DNA from: Atlanticothrix silvestris CENA357
Lineage (GTDB): Bacteria > Cyanobacteriota > Cyanobacteriia > Cyanobacteriales > Nostocaceae
Direction of reading: 5' to 3'
DNA length: 64,000 nucleotides
NCBI RefSeq assembly: GCF_016056295.1
Contig: NZ_JAECZB010000082.1
Coordinates: 1 to 64,000 of the forward strand
Under the pieces are notes generated by a model. That model ran no database searches. It had not been told where the DNA came from and worked only from the letters and a program-made list of their open reading frames with translations. This document shows positions 28,149-37,925 of the stretch, one piece after another. The position numbers and the translations under genes are program-made. Position 1 is the stretch's first letter. Each line of letters opens with the position of its first letter.

Positions 28149-29534
28149 CTACAGCTGTTCCTCCGAAACCCAAGTGCCGTGGAATCCATAAGGCACTCGC
28201 TGGGGAATTAACACCCGCGCCACAGGTTCAGTAGTCATCTCTTGGGCATTCACTACTATCATTTCAGAAGTTTTTGAACTTTGATCATGGACAAAAGTGA
28301 TTAGCCAGCCGTCATCCTCAACTGTGGAACCAGGACGTGGGACAAACACAGCCTCACCGCCATAGCAACCCTCTCCGAATTCATGGGTTTGGGACTTGCC
28401 ATTACTAAGGTCGTACTTAATTATGCCATCAACCAGAGGCTCACTACTGCCTGCCATCCTAGCAGCGTAACCATATCGGGTTTTTTGCCCTAAAAAGTTT
28501 TCGTTGACGCGGGGAAATTCCGCAGGTACATCATCTAGCATTTCTTCGCGCACTGTTCCGTCAGTCAGGTTAAACCGCCAGCGATGTAGACGGGGAATAT
28601 CTCCTTCTGGATCGAGTTGGGTGTCTTTATTGATTAAAACATTAGTGGAACTCATACGACAGGCGATAAGTACTACTTCGTCTTCCTCTTCATAGGCGTT
28701 GAAGGTATGGAAAACATAACAAGAGGGACTCTCAAACCAGTAGATACTACTATTATCACCGTAACGCGGAACAATGCCAAAGCGACTGGGGCGATCGCGC
28801 TCAAACATTATTGGAGATTTTCCCCGTTGCGCTCGTTTCGCGCTAAAAGTCAACGGTAAATCCATAAAAATCGTGTAGTTTTCAGTGATGGCGAAATCGT
28901 GCATCATCACACCCATCGGTAAGTTAATTGGTACTGTCCGCACTAATTTACCTTCTGCGGAAACTATACTGTATTGCAAATATGGCGGCTCGAAGGAGTA
29001 GCCAAAGAACATCATCTCACCGATGATTGGATCTATCTTGGGATGAGCAGTAAAGGCAGAAGTTAGTTGGCCATGATAGGTATACTCACCAACTGTCTTT
29101 AAATCAGGAAGTTTGATCACATAAGGCGCACCTCCTTCCCACAGCGCCAACAGTTGACCTGCGTGCCACACAAGAGCAGTATTGGCAGTATTTTTGCTAA
29201 TACCGTGGGGGACTTTTGTCTGCTGTGGTTCTAGAAGTCCAGTCCAGATAGCCTTACCTGCTTGTTTCTCGATTTTCCATCCGGTTGTCCGCACATAGCG
29301 ATTGCAATAAGTTGCTTTGCCGTCGCTAATTCGCACACCATGTAACATGCCATCTCCATCAAACCAGTGATACTGGCCAATAGGCGAATGCTGAGGATTA
29401 GGCCCATTACGCACAAACATACCCGATAGTTCGGGGGGGAGATGCCCTATTACTTCTAAGGTGTCACTGGTAATTTCTTTACGAACAGGGGCAAAATTTC
29501 CTTTTAGATATGGATTGGTGGCAGTTATTGTCAT
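28149..29534 (-). CDS. carotenoid cleavage oxygenase (RPE65/CCD family)
   Basis: Non-heme iron oxygenase of about 461 aa that cleaves carotenoids or apocarotenoids to aldehydes. The seven-bladed propeller pattern begins with GMFVRNGPNPQ and HWFDGDGMLHG. All four iron-binding histidines are visible, in TAHPKID, MMHDFA, FHTFNAYEE and, at the C-terminus, YGFHGTWV. Closest in style to the Nostoc carotenoid dioxygenases. I chose ATG 29534, just before the conserved NPYLKGNFAPV start; the frame also has GTG 29573. Monocistronic. Confidence 0.92.
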   Translation of the reverse strand: MTITATNPYLKGNFAPVRKEITSDTLEVIGHLPPELSGMFVRNGPNPQHSPIGQYHWFDGDGMLHGVRISDGKATYCNRYVRTTGWKIEKQAGKAIWTGLLEPQQTKVPHGISKNTANTALVWHAGQLLALWEGGAPYVIKLPDLKTVGEYTYHGQLTSAFTAHPKIDPIIGEMMFFGYSFEPPYLQYSIVSAEGKLVRTVPINLPMGVMMHDFAITENYTIFMDLPLTFSAKRAQRGKSPIMFERDRPSRFGIVPRYGDNSSIYWFESPSCYVFHTFNAYEEEDEVVLIACRMSSTNVLINKDTQLDPEGDIPRLHRWRFNLTDGTVREEMLDDVPAEFPRVNENFLGQKTRYGYAARMAGSSEPLVDGIIKYDLSNGKSQTHEFGEGCYGGEAVFVPRPGSTVEDDGWLITFVHDQSSKTSEMIVVNAQEMTTEPVARVLIPQRVPYGFHGTWVSEEQL

Positions 29535-29573
29535 TGTGTTAATTGTGAGAGCGAGTGAATCTGATAGTGGCAC

Positions 29574-30114
29574 TTTTTCAATAATAATTAGCGATCGCCT
29601 TTATGGTTCTTCGCAATACATTTTTTATTTTTAGATATTACCTATCACGCCCTAATATTAAGTATTTTTATTCATAACCAACACTACACCCTAGACATTT
29701 TAGATTTTTGGTGGTGGTGCTAAAAACCTCAAGCATTGACATAGCGATCGCTGACTCTACACTAGTCTAGCTTTCATAACGTCTTCTGTTTGGCAATATG
29801 GCGATCGCAAGCAAATTGTTTAATTCTTGTTTGTTACATCATTATTAATGATATTTACGACATATTTGAAAAAATTATAGTAATATGCCACAGGCATGAA
29901 CTAACTTGAGCCATTTCTAATTGATTGCTACTCTGACAACATCTCAAGTTCAAATCCGGTGAGATAAAAACCTTGAAGCTAAATATTTATTTACTTTGTC
30001 ACGGACAGACAGAATGCAGTCGGAATAATACTTTTTGCGGTTCGTAGACTCTGCACTTTTTTTTAAAAAAGGTCTCTTTTGTTTGCATTTTTAAAGCATT
30101 TACGCTAATAGATC
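29574..30114. other. long intergenic region between petA and the carotenoid oxygenase
   Basis: About 540 bases with several GCGATCGC HIP1-like sites (29592, 29745, 29802) and AT-rich flanks. It includes the carotenoid oxygenase promoter region but I find no RNA gene. A GTTCAAATCC string at 29947 is not part of a tRNA. Confidence 0.5.
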
Positions 30115-30143
30115 TTAAAAAAGACAGGCAAGTTGCCTGTCTT
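30115..30143 (-). terminator. Rho-independent terminator of petC-petA
   Basis: On the minus strand an 11-bp perfect stem (AAGACAGGCAA/TTGCCTGTCTT, 30121-30143) is followed by six T residues, 26 nt after the petA stop. This is a textbook intrinsic terminator. Confidence 0.9.
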
Positions 30144-30168
30144 GGTAAGTAATAATTTAGCAAAGAAT

Positions 30169-31170
30169 TTAGAAATTCATTTCGGCAGCTTGGACTTTCT
30201 CAACCTGCTTCTTCTTCAACACCAACATCACCTGAGCTAACATTACTAAAGCAACGAAGGCGATCATCCATCCCACTCGGCTGGCATCTTGCAACACGAT
30301 TTCTGCATCTTGTTGGCCGAATCCACCGACGTTTGGATTGTTGGTTAAAGCGTCACCAGCATTCACTGCTTGTCCTTCAGAAACAATTAACTCTGGGCCT
30401 AAAGGAATAGTATCAGAAACAACTTCACCAGATTCAGTTTTGATGTTTACTGTATATTTGACGTTACCGTCTCCGTCTTCCTCTTTAGCAATTTTGCTAA
30501 TTGTACCAGCAGCGGAAGCGCTGTAAACTGAGTTGTTGCTCTTTTCGCCAGTAGGATAAACTTGTCCGCGTCCTCTGTTACCACCCACATGAACCGCATA
30601 TTTACCGAAGTGGATGTTTTTATCGGTTGCGGGGTTGGGAGAAAGCACTGGGAAGACGATTTCCTGATACTGTTCACCAGGTAGGGGCCCGACGATGACG
30701 ACGTTTTCTTTTTCTTCGCTGTAGTTTTGGAAGTAAGTGTCGCCGATTTCTTCTTTCAGTTCTTCGGAAATGCGGTCTTCAGGAGCAATCTTGAAGCCTT
30801 CAGGTAGCATCAAGACAGCACCGACATTCAAGCCAACTTTAGAACCATCGGCACCCACCTGTTGCAGGCTGGTATCGTAGGGAATTTTCACTACAGCTTT
30901 AAACACAGTGTCAGGTAGTACCGATTGGGGAACTTCCACTTCTGTTGGCTTGGCTGCTAGGTGACAGTTGGCGCAAACAATTCGTCCGGTAGGTTCACGA
31001 GGAGTTTCGGGATAGGTTTGCTGTGCCCAAAAAGGATAAGCAGCAGCAGACTGGGGAAGAATTAGATCGCTGGTGAAGAAAATAGTCACAGTAGCGATCG
31101 CTATAAACAATGTTTTTAGCATTGCTTTAGCATTGCGAGTTAACCTCGCTGTTGAACAGGCATTTCTCAT
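30169..31170 (-). CDS. petA: apocytochrome f
   Basis: Thylakoid lumenal c-type cytochrome of the b6f complex, 333 aa precursor, which passes electrons from the Rieske protein to plastocyanin or cytochrome c6. A signal peptide ends at SAAA, giving mature Tyr45 (YPFWAQQ) as the N-terminal axial haem ligand. The haem motif is CANCH at 66-70. The lumenal beta domains are followed by a C-terminal anchor [20 protein letters not shown]. It lies 105 nt after petC in the same direction and ends in a strong terminator, so petC-petA is an operon. Confidence 0.98.
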   Translation of the reverse strand: MRNACSTARLTRNAKAMLKTLFIAIATVTIFFTSDLILPQSAAAYPFWAQQTYPETPREPTGRIVCANCHLAAKPTEVEVPQSVLPDTVFKAVVKIPYDTSLQQVGADGSKVGLNVGAVLMLPEGFKIAPEDRISEELKEEIGDTYFQNYSEEKENVVIVGPLPGEQYQEIVFPVLSPNPATDKNIHFGKYAVHVGGNRGRGQVYPTGEKSNNSVYSASAAGTISKIAKEEDGDGNVKYTVNIKTESGEVVSDTIPLGPELIVSEGQAVNAGDALTNNPNVGGFGQQDAEIVLQDASRVGWMIAFVALVMLAQVMLVLKKKQVEKVQAAEMNF

Positions 31171-31205
31171 CTCTATAAGGACAACGATTCTCTGATGAAT
31201 TAGTC

Positions 31206-31271
31206 AAGGGTCATTGGTCATTGGTCATTGGTCATTAGTCCTGATCAAAGGACGAAGGACGAAGGACTAAA
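31206..31271. repeat. short tandem repeats between petC and petA
   Basis: Four copies of TCATTGG-type heptamers at 31209-31238, then three GGACGAA heptamers at 31252-31269. These STRR-type repeats fill the intergenic space of the petCA operon without a hairpin or T-run. Confidence 0.75.
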
Positions 31272-31275
31272 ATCA

Positions 31276-31815
31276 TTAAGCCCACCAAGGTTCTTCACCT
31301 GTGCGGAAGTCTGTTTCTGTCCAAGGGGTCAAGACGATTTTGTCGTCGTTTACTTGGGCATGGGCCAAAGCCAAAGACAGGGGTGCTGGGCCTCGGACAA
31401 CCTTACCAGTTGCATCGTATTGGGAACCGTGACAAGGGCATTTAAACTTGTTCTCAGCTACATTCCAGGGAACTACACAACCTAAGTGGGTGCAGATAGC
31501 ATTAATGCCATAATCGGCAATGGCTTCTTTGCTTTCCACCACAATATAGGTAGGGTCGCCCTTTAGCCCTTGAACTAAGGTGCGATCGCCTACATTATGG
31601 CTTTCTAGAAAATTAGCGATGCTAACATCGTTGCCTAGCTCATCTTTTGCCGTTGTGCCGCCTCCAGCGCCACCGCTAGCGGGTGGGATAAAGTACTTGA
31701 CAACGGGATACAATGCACCCAGAGCCACTCCAGTAACAGTGCCAAAAGTGAGCAGATTCATGAACTGACGACGACCCATATCGGGCACGTCCATTGATTC
31801 AGAAAATTGAGCCAT
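31276..31815 (-). CDS. petC: cytochrome b6f complex Rieske iron-sulfur protein
   Basis: 179 aa thylakoid protein with a [2Fe-2S] cluster that takes electrons from plastoquinol. A twin-arginine motif (MGRRQFMN) precedes a membrane helix at about 20-40, consistent with Tat targeting. A flexible glycine-rich hinge (SGGAGGG) follows. Cluster ligands Cys108, His110, Cys126, His129 are in CTHLGC and CPCHG, with the disulfide pair Cys113 and Cys128. Length is as expected. First gene of petC-petA. Confidence 0.98.
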   Translation of the reverse strand: MAQFSESMDVPDMGRRQFMNLLTFGTVTGVALGALYPVVKYFIPPASGGAGGGTTAKDELGNDVSIANFLESHNVGDRTLVQGLKGDPTYIVVESKEAIADYGINAICTHLGCVVPWNVAENKFKCPCHGSQYDATGKVVRGPAPLSLALAHAQVNDDKIVLTPWTETDFRTGEEPWWA

Positions 31816-32044
31816 AATCTACGCGCTTTTTGTGTATTTTGTTAAGCATTTTGACAAGAGTACCAGTACTTGATCAACCCCTGTCTGAGTTGAAATGCTA
31901 ACGCCTACAACGATGCCATATTTCTTTATTCCAAGATATTTTTAGCATCCTTTCTGTTAGCATTACATTTCTTTATATCCCTATCATACTTGAGTTACGG
32001 AACTTAACATCATAACTAAATGTAAAATCTAATTGAGAAAAACT

Positions 32045-32353
32045 ATGACAGGACAGGAATTACGCCAACTATTGCTTGATAAGTGGGGATATTCTTATGA
32101 TGTCCAGTTTCGACGGACACAGGGGAAAATATTTCTACAAGTAATGTGGAAGTACCTAGAACAAGCTTCTTTTCCTTTAAGTGAGGCAGAGTACCAAGAA
32201 CATCTTGATAGTATTGCTAATTATCTTCATGCTTTAGGTGGAGCAGCACAGGTACAAACATTTATTGCCCAAACACGCGATCGCCCCCGACTTGGTAAAG
32301 CAGTCAGTATTCCTCTAGACTTGGGTGAACGCTCGTCAGAATGGATTATTTAA
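32045..32353 (+). CDS. DUF3067-family protein
   Basis: Small cytoplasmic protein of 102 aa, conserved in cyanobacteria and plastid lineages (DUF3067). The start GQELRQLLLDKWGYSYDVQF and the FLQVMWKYLEQASFPLSEAEY stretch are characteristic. Function is not known. It is divergent from petC, an arrangement conserved in cyanobacteria, which suggests a link to photosynthetic electron transfer without proving it. I used the ATG at 32045; a TTG at 32033 would add four residues. Confidence 0.85.
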   Translation: MTGQELRQLLLDKWGYSYDVQFRRTQGKIFLQVMWKYLEQASFPLSEAEYQEHLDSIANYLHALGGAAQVQTFIAQTRDRPRLGKAVSIPLDLGERSSEWII

Positions 32354-32375
32354 TGGGGCATGGGGCATGGGGCAT
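32353..32375. repeat. ATGGGGC tandem repeat
   Basis: Three perfect copies of the heptamer ATGGGGC followed by AT, immediately after the DUF3067 stop. Confidence 0.75.
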
Positions 32376-32422
32376 CTTTTCGGGAATGAAAAATGAAATC
32401 GAATCAATTCAATTTTTAATTT

Positions 32423-33118
32423 TTAATTCTTAATTTTTATTAATGTTTCCCAATCCAAATTTGATGCTACTTGGGCAAGTTTATCTAAATCATCTAAGTT
32501 ATCTAGATAAGGTAAACAGCCTAAAACAGGTGTGTTAGTTAGTGATTGAATTAAATCTGATGGTGTCCAATCGGCTATTTCATCATCCGAACGGGGTTGT
32601 ACGCAGTTTAGTACAATGCCTTTGAGGTTTACCTTGGTTTGTCTCGCTAATGCCACATTAGCTACTGCTTGGGCGATTGCTCCCAATCTTACCGGAACCA
32701 CCAAAACCGTAGGTAAGCGCCATTCTCCTGCTAAATCGGCTACCGTTAATTCTTCGGTTACTGGTGAACCTAAACCCCCCAAAGCTTCTATAAGAACAAA
32801 ATCACGACGTTTTTGTAGTTCTGATAAAGCTTGCCAAACCACAGCTAAATCGACTCGGCGATTTTCCCTAGCGGCGGCGACTGGAGGTGCTAGAGGTGCT
32901 TGAAAGTACAAAGGCGTAATTTCTTCAGCAGATTGATTGAGAGAAAATAGTCTTTGATACCATTCGCGATCGCCAATTCCCGATTGAATTGGCTTCATGA
33001 TTCCCCAACTAAGCTGCGGGTAATATTTTTGGTAATAGGCTGCCAATGCTGTTGTCAAAACAGTTTTGCCAGCCTCCGTATCAGTGCCCGTAATCAATAG
33101 TGATTTTAACAATTTCAC
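32423..33118 (-). CDS. bioD: dethiobiotin synthetase
   Basis: ATP-dependent carboxylase of 231 aa forming the ureido ring of dethiobiotin from diaminopelargonate and CO2. The P-loop variant GTDTEAGKT (11-19), the MKPIQSG substrate motif and the [13 protein letters not shown] segment are typical. No other biotin gene is beside it. It starts 49 nt after the stop of the upstream kinase on the same strand, so co-transcription is possible. Confidence 0.95.
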   Translation of the reverse strand: MKLLKSLLITGTDTEAGKTVLTTALAAYYQKYYPQLSWGIMKPIQSGIGDREWYQRLFSLNQSAEEITPLYFQAPLAPPVAAARENRRVDLAVVWQALSELQKRRDFVLIEALGGLGSPVTEELTVADLAGEWRLPTVLVVPVRLGAIAQAVANVALARQTKVNLKGIVLNCVQPRSDDEIADWTPSDLIQSLTNTPVLGCLPYLDNLDDLDKLAQVASNLDWETLIKIKN

Positions 33119-33167
33119 TTAAACAAGATGATTGTAACTGTGTGCAGGTGGACATCATACTACAAAG

Positions 33168-34859
33168 TTAAGGCGAACTATTTTGATCGGGAACTGCATC
33201 TAAGGTATTGTCACTAGGCAAATTGTTGTTTTCTTCACCAAAAGTTGGGAATTGTGTAGGTGTCTCTATAGGTGTTGGCGTTGAGATTTCCGGGAATGTT
33301 GGGGTTGGTGTGAATGTGTCTGTAGGTGTTGGTGTCAGGGTCGGCGTAGGTATCTGCGTTGGGGTTGGTTCAATCGGGTTTTCTAATGCAACATTGAGGC
33401 TGTAATAGCTTTCAGTAATTTCGGGAACCATAGTTAATTGAATAGTATATCTACCACTAACTGGCAATAAACCGGTGTAGGATGTTACTTCCTGAGCGCT
33501 GTTGTCAATTGGTTGTTGATTTGTATCTAAAACTGTTAGCGATACGCCGTTTGATTGGTCAAGAAATGTAGTTAACTTAGCTCCTTCTTCACCAAAAAAG
33601 GTGTATTGGATGATTTGATTTGCTTTGAGAGTATCTTCAACTATGGTTGTACTATCTGGTTTAACAATCAGGCGTTTACTAGATATAACTGGTTGATCAA
33701 TAGTGGGTGTGGGCGTAGGAGAGAATGTAGTTCCACCAGACACAACTGGTGAAGGAAAAGATTGTGGTGGTGCTTCATCTCCTGGTGATTTTGACTGACT
33801 GCGGATGGAACTGACCAGCGCCCATGAACCGAATCCCGCCAAAACAACTACAGCACTGCCAATTGCCCCGATCGCCAATGGACTATCTAAAATTGAGCTA
33901 GGACGGCTTGGTGGAATAACGGGAGCCGATTTGTTGGGTGCAACTGGTGGTATGGGATCAAGACGACGACCAACAGCCATTGTTTGAAGATTGGACAATT
34001 CAGGACTAGGGATACGGGGTTGATCTAGATATTGCAATGCTTGGCTTACATCATTAGCAGTTTGGTAGCGCTCGCCCGGTACCCGATTTAACATCCGATG
34101 TAAAACTTGAGCAAATTGCGGATTCACGCTGACCCACCTTTGCCAATTCCAAGTTAGTTGATTTTCATCAAACAGCTCGCTTGGTTCTTTACCAGTCAAT
34201 AAAACAATTGCTGTAACTGCTAGTGCATATAAGTCACTATTAGGATAAGCTCGCCCCGCTTGCATTTGCTCACTGGGAGAGTAGCCTAACTTTCCTACCG
34301 TGGTAACTGACGCGGTACTATCTAGAGATTGCAAACGCGTTGCCAATTCTTTAACTACCCCGAAGTCAATTAACACAGGTTTAGCATCACTATCTCGCAA
34401 AATAATGTTTTCTGGCGAGATATCTCGGTGAATAATACCGCGACTGTGAATATGCTCTAACACAGGTAACAAGGAGCGCAGCAGCTGTAATACTTCTGTC
34501 TCGCTAAAGGTTTGACCAATAGTCTGGCGCTCACTTAATAGAGTCCGGTAGCTTTTACCTGCAACATAATCTTCCACCAAAAATAAGCGTTGGTCTTGTT
34601 CAAAGCGTTCTCGGAACTTAGGTACTTGTGGGTGTTCAATTTGATACAAAATAGTTGCTTCTCGTCCGAAAAGCTCCTGTGCCTTTTCCCAGCCATGAGC
34701 TACCGTTGTTACTGGAATCAATTCTTTCAGCGCGCAAAGTTCGTTAAAACGCCTCTGATCTTCTGCCAGATAGGTTCTAGCAAATCCTCCTTGTCCGAGA
34801 ATTTGAATTATGCGGTAACGGTTTTGCAGGACAGTGCTAACTGTAATAGGTGGTTGCAT
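33168..34859 (-). CDS. membrane-anchored Ser/Thr protein kinase with Thr/Pro repeats
   Basis: Hanks-type kinase of 563 aa. Kinase domain at about 13-280 with GQGGFA in the glycine loop (the last Gly is Ala), Lys45 in ALKEL, catalytic HRD with Asp146 and DFG with Asp165. One membrane helix at about 328-349 puts the C-terminal half outside the cytoplasm. It resembles a pre-peptidase C-terminal (PPC) beta domain (about 395-495) and then has TPTPT-type low-complexity repeats (about 500-545) that encode a rigid, possibly wall-spanning tail. Cyanobacterial kinases often have such extracytoplasmic tails; the ligand is unknown. Confidence 0.9.
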   Translation of the reverse strand: MQPPITVSTVLQNRYRIIQILGQGGFARTYLAEDQRRFNELCALKELIPVTTVAHGWEKAQELFGREATILYQIEHPQVPKFRERFEQDQRLFLVEDYVAGKSYRTLLSERQTIGQTFSETEVLQLLRSLLPVLEHIHSRGIIHRDISPENIILRDSDAKPVLIDFGVVKELATRLQSLDSTASVTTVGKLGYSPSEQMQAGRAYPNSDLYALAVTAIVLLTGKEPSELFDENQLTWNWQRWVSVNPQFAQVLHRMLNRVPGERYQTANDVSQALQYLDQPRIPSPELSNLQTMAVGRRLDPIPPVAPNKSAPVIPPSRPSSILDSPLAIGAIGSAVVVLAGFGSWALVSSIRSQSKSPGDEAPPQSFPSPVVSGGTTFSPTPTPTIDQPVISSKRLIVKPDSTTIVEDTLKANQIIQYTFFGEEGAKLTTFLDQSNGVSLTVLDTNQQPIDNSAQEVTSYTGLLPVSGRYTIQLTMVPEITESYYSLNVALENPIEPTPTQIPTPTLTPTPTDTFTPTPTFPEISTPTPIETPTQFPTFGEENNNLPSDNTLDAVPDQNSSP

Positions 34860-35545
34860 GATGGATCAGTTTAGTGTGGTAGCAACTGAGAATGAAGTCA
34901 CCCCAAAGATAAGTTCCAGCGGCGACAAACAGTTACCTGCGGCAATATTCTACCCTACCCCACGGGTACACCCTTGGTTAGAGGTTAAAGGTTAAGTTGA
35001 AAAGAGTAGATTTTCCATAATTTCTTCTTTATTCCCTTGTTTACTTCGTCTTTCTCTCTCCTTGGATTGTGAAAACTTAACTAGTTTGGCAGGTTATTTC
35101 AGTTTTTTGCGTGATTTACAATTAAAAATATAGTCTACTTAGTTTATAATTTTGCAGCTAGGACTATAGAATATTTCGCAAACATTCTTATGCTTCTAAG
35201 ATATTTGTTTGATTCTTGGGTATTTCTACATTTATGAGTACCCATTCAATATTTCTCAGGCTATGAAGGGAAATGAGTAGAAAAATATTCTACCTAAGTA
35301 AACTCTAAGGATTTGAGTTTTTTAAAGTATCCTTGACCAAAATATCTCAATTATGGAAAGAGTTCTCATACTTAATGTTTGCTTAAGCAAGCATATAAAT
35401 TATTTACCACAAGGACTACAAATGAGCCAATGATAATTTTATAGATAAATGTTTAAAGTTTGTATGAAAGCTTTAACAAAACTCACAGATGTTTTTTTTA
35501 GGTTATTTGAGTTAAATCTGTTAAATATCTAATGATAAGATTGCC
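34860..35545. other. long intergenic region upstream of prs
   Basis: About 690 bases between the divergent kinase and prs genes. It is AT-rich and holds promoters for both, but no conserved RNA, operator or small ORF that I can support. A run of pyrimidines (35042-35062) and several AATATT/AAATATT motifs are seen. Confidence 0.45.
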
Positions 35546-36562
35546 ATGAATGCACATCGAGGATCTGCTGTGCTGAGTTCTGCAACTTTAAAAATGCAGC
35601 CAGTTGCAACAGGACTGACTGAAAATCAACGCCTGCGGCTATTTTCTGGCTCTGCCAATTTACATCTGTCTCAAGAAGTCGCTCGTTATCTGGGCATGGA
35701 CTTGGGGCCAATGATTCGTAAAAGATTTGCGGATGGAGAACTATATGTTCAAATCCAAGAATCAATTCGGGGTTGTGATGTCTATTTAATCCAGCCATCT
35801 TGTCAACCTGTAAACGATCACTTAATGGAATTGCTGATTATGGTTGATGCCTGTCGTCGGGCTTCGGCGCGACAGATAACGGCAGTAATTCCCTACTATG
35901 GTTATGCTCGCGCCGATAGAAAAACAGCAGGACGAGAGTCAATCACTGCTAAGTTGGTGGCTAACCTGATTACTAAAGCAGGTGCTAACCGCGTTCTAGC
36001 AATGGATTTGCACTCGGCTCAAATTCAAGGCTATTTCGACATACCCTTTGATCATGTTTATGGTTCGCCAGTATTGCTGGATTATCTGGTGAGTAAACAA
36101 TTGTCTGACATTGTGGTTGTTTCTCCCGATGTCGGCGGTGTAGCGCGAGCTAGGGCATTTGCGAAAAAGCTAGATGATGCCCCACTAGCTATTATTGATA
36201 AACGCCGCCAAGCTCACAATGTTGCTGAAGTCTTAAATGTCATCGGTGATGTTGAAGGCAAAACTGCAATTTTAGTGGATGACATGATTGACACCGGTGG
36301 CACAATTGCTGAAGGGGCAAGGTTGCTGCGTGAAGAAGGAGCAAGTCAGGTGTATGCCTGTGCAACTCATGCAGTTTTTTCTCCGCCTGCAATTGAGCGT
36401 TTGTCTAGTGGCTTATTTGAGGAAGTCATTGTGACAAATACGATTCCCATAGCAGAAACCAGTCGATTTCCCCAATTAGTGGTGCTTTCAGTAGCTAATC
36501 TGCTAGGGGAAACTATCTGGCGGATTCATGAAGATACCTCAGTTAGTAGTATGTTCCGCTAG
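35546..36562 (+). CDS. prs: ribose-phosphate pyrophosphokinase
   Basis: Makes PRPP from ribose-5-phosphate and ATP, feeding purine, pyrimidine, histidine and NAD synthesis. 338 aa, with the flexible-loop PYYGYARADRKTAGRE, the catalytic DLHSAQIQGYF segment and the PRPP-binding motif VLVDDMIDTGGTI (a VDDMIDTGGT signature). The N-terminal about 20 residues before ENQRLRLFSGSAN extend past bacterial homologues, as is common in cyanobacteria. The ATG at 35546 is acceptable; an ATG at 35594 is an alternative. Confidence 0.96.
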   Translation: MNAHRGSAVLSSATLKMQPVATGLTENQRLRLFSGSANLHLSQEVARYLGMDLGPMIRKRFADGELYVQIQESIRGCDVYLIQPSCQPVNDHLMELLIMVDACRRASARQITAVIPYYGYARADRKTAGRESITAKLVANLITKAGANRVLAMDLHSAQIQGYFDIPFDHVYGSPVLLDYLVSKQLSDIVVVSPDVGGVARARAFAKKLDDAPLAIIDKRRQAHNVAEVLNVIGDVEGKTAILVDDMIDTGGTIAEGARLLREEGASQVYACATHAVFSPPAIERLSSGLFEEVIVTNTIPIAETSRFPQLVVLSVANLLGETIWRIHEDTSVSSMFR

Positions 36563-36748
36563 GAATGAAAAGACTGTTATTCCTGCTATAGTCTTGCACA
36601 AACAAGTATGAAGTATGAAGTTTTTCAGGCTTCATACTTCATTTTTTATTGATTACTGATTACCTTTCAAAAGGTGAATCAAGACGACATAGGCTCTGAA
36701 CCAGAATATATACAAAACCTCTGAAATAATAAGTTATTAGCCATTCGG

Positions 36749-37171
36749 CTATAACTCTACGCCATATTTTGTCGCAATTTGAGTAAATTTCTCACATTGC
36801 TCTTGTGATGCTTGAGTAATGATTGCTTCTGCTTGTTCTGGAGTATTACCTTCTTTAGGAATTAAATACTTGACATAAAGTGATACAAAATCGGCTACGA
36901 TCGCCAAACCGGATAAAGCGTGCTTATCAGCTTCCTTTCCAGCGATCGCTGCAACAAGACCTGCCTGAATTGGATCTGGTTTAACTTTCATAAACTGATC
37001 AACAAGTTTCGGGATGTATTCTCCTGGCGGTAAGTTATTTAACTTACTTGTATCTGGAGTAAATTTACATCCTGCCGCTTTTGACTGCTCTAAAACACAC
37101 CATTCTATAAATTCTTGTAGTGCTGCTTCAGGAAGACGAGGAAGATATTTGTGTAGCGCTATATCAGACAC
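36749..37171 (-). CDS. hypothetical protein
   Basis: 140 aa, not recognised. It begins with a helical segment (LHKYLPRLPEAALQEFIEWC), has a Pro/Gly turn region around 48-53, and a moderately hydrophobic stretch (FVSLYVKYLIP). It has three cysteines and no signal peptide. It looks like a soluble all-alpha protein, and codon use resembles its neighbours. It stands alone between prs and rpsU, convergent with prs. Confidence 0.6.
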   Translation of the reverse strand: MSDIALHKYLPRLPEAALQEFIEWCVLEQSKAAGCKFTPDTSKLNNLPPGEYIPKLVDQFMKVKPDPIQAGLVAAIAGKEADKHALSGLAIVADFVSLYVKYLIPKEGNTPEQAEAIITQASQEQCEKFTQIATKYGVEL

Positions 37172-37593
37172 AAGCTTACCGTGTAAATTTTTGTTTGGTT
37201 GGAGTGCATTAACGCAAGCCTAACGCACTGTTTCTAGAAGTTTTAGTGTGTTACGCTACGACTTTTGAACAAATATTTAAACTGTTAGACTTCACCAATG
37301 AAAATCACCCTTGGTGAGGGCGATCGCACATCAGTACAAAACCATGCTACATTTCAACCCTATCTCTAACTTCGTCCAAGATTTCATCTCAAGTTATACA
37401 AAACTAGCTGATCTTGAATTTATAGGGGGTTCCCGCATCAGTAAGCTACAAAAAAACAATTAATCACAGATGAATATATAAATTGTCTTAAGTAAATAAA
37501 CTGTCTTTTATCCCGGCTTGTGTATAGGGGAGTTTGGCTAAGTTTGAGGCTAAAATTACAATGGAAATTATTGATTTTGAGGACAATGCCAGA
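37172..37593. other. intergenic region upstream of rpsU
   Basis: Contains promoters for the hypothetical gene (minus) and rpsU (plus). A GGGCGATCGC HIP1 site lies at 37318-37327. If translation of rpsU began at the TTG at 37534, the right 60 bases would be coding, which I think unlikely. Confidence 0.4.
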
Positions 37594-37773
37594 ATGACCC
37601 AAGTGCTTCTAGGAGAAAATGAAGGTATAGATTCAGCTTTGCGTCGGTTTAAACGCCAGGTCTCTAAAGCTGGTATATTAGCTGATGTTAAGTATCATCG
37701 TCACTTTGAAACTCCGTTGGAAAAGCGCAAACGTAAGGCAGTGGCAGCTAGACGCAAACGACGTTTTAAATAA
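37594..37773 (+). CDS. rpsU: 30S ribosomal protein S21
   Basis: Small-subunit protein of 59 aa from the ATG at 37594, which opens with [11 protein letters not shown], the normal S21 beginning. GAGGA lies about 10 nt upstream. The frame runs back to a TTG at 37534. The core [14 protein letters not shown] and the basic C-terminal [13 protein letters not shown] are clear. S21 acts in initiation, near the anti-Shine-Dalgarno region. A strong bidirectional terminator follows. Confidence 0.92.
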   Translation: MTQVLLGENEGIDSALRRFKRQVSKAGILADVKYHRHFETPLEKRKRKAVAARRKRRFK

Positions 37774-37858
37774 ACCTATTCGGTTTGGTACTGCGGTTGC
37801 TTGAAGATATCAACTGAAACAAGCAATAGCGCGTTGCCTTATATTCTTAAATAAAATT

Positions 37859-37901
37859 AAGCAATATACCCACACCCATAATAAGTGTGGGTATATTGCT
37901 T
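37859..37901. terminator. bidirectional terminator between rpsU and pth
   Basis: Perfect 17-bp arms (37859-37875 and 37885-37901) with a 9-nt loop CCATAATAA, flanked by A-rich sequence on the right and T/A-rich on the left. The convergent genes rpsU (plus) and pth (minus) both end here. Confidence 0.88.
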
Positions 37902-37925
37902 TAAAAAACCTTTTAGCTTTATTAA

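Noticed and set aside
29944-29970. A GTTCAAATCC string resembling a tRNA T-loop
   Set aside because: The flanking bases do not make a T-stem, and no matching acceptor stem, anticodon arm or D-arm lies upstream.
31206-31271. Regular short repeats that might suggest a CRISPR array
   Set aside because: Units are only 7 nt with no spacers and no cas genes; these are STRR-type repeats.
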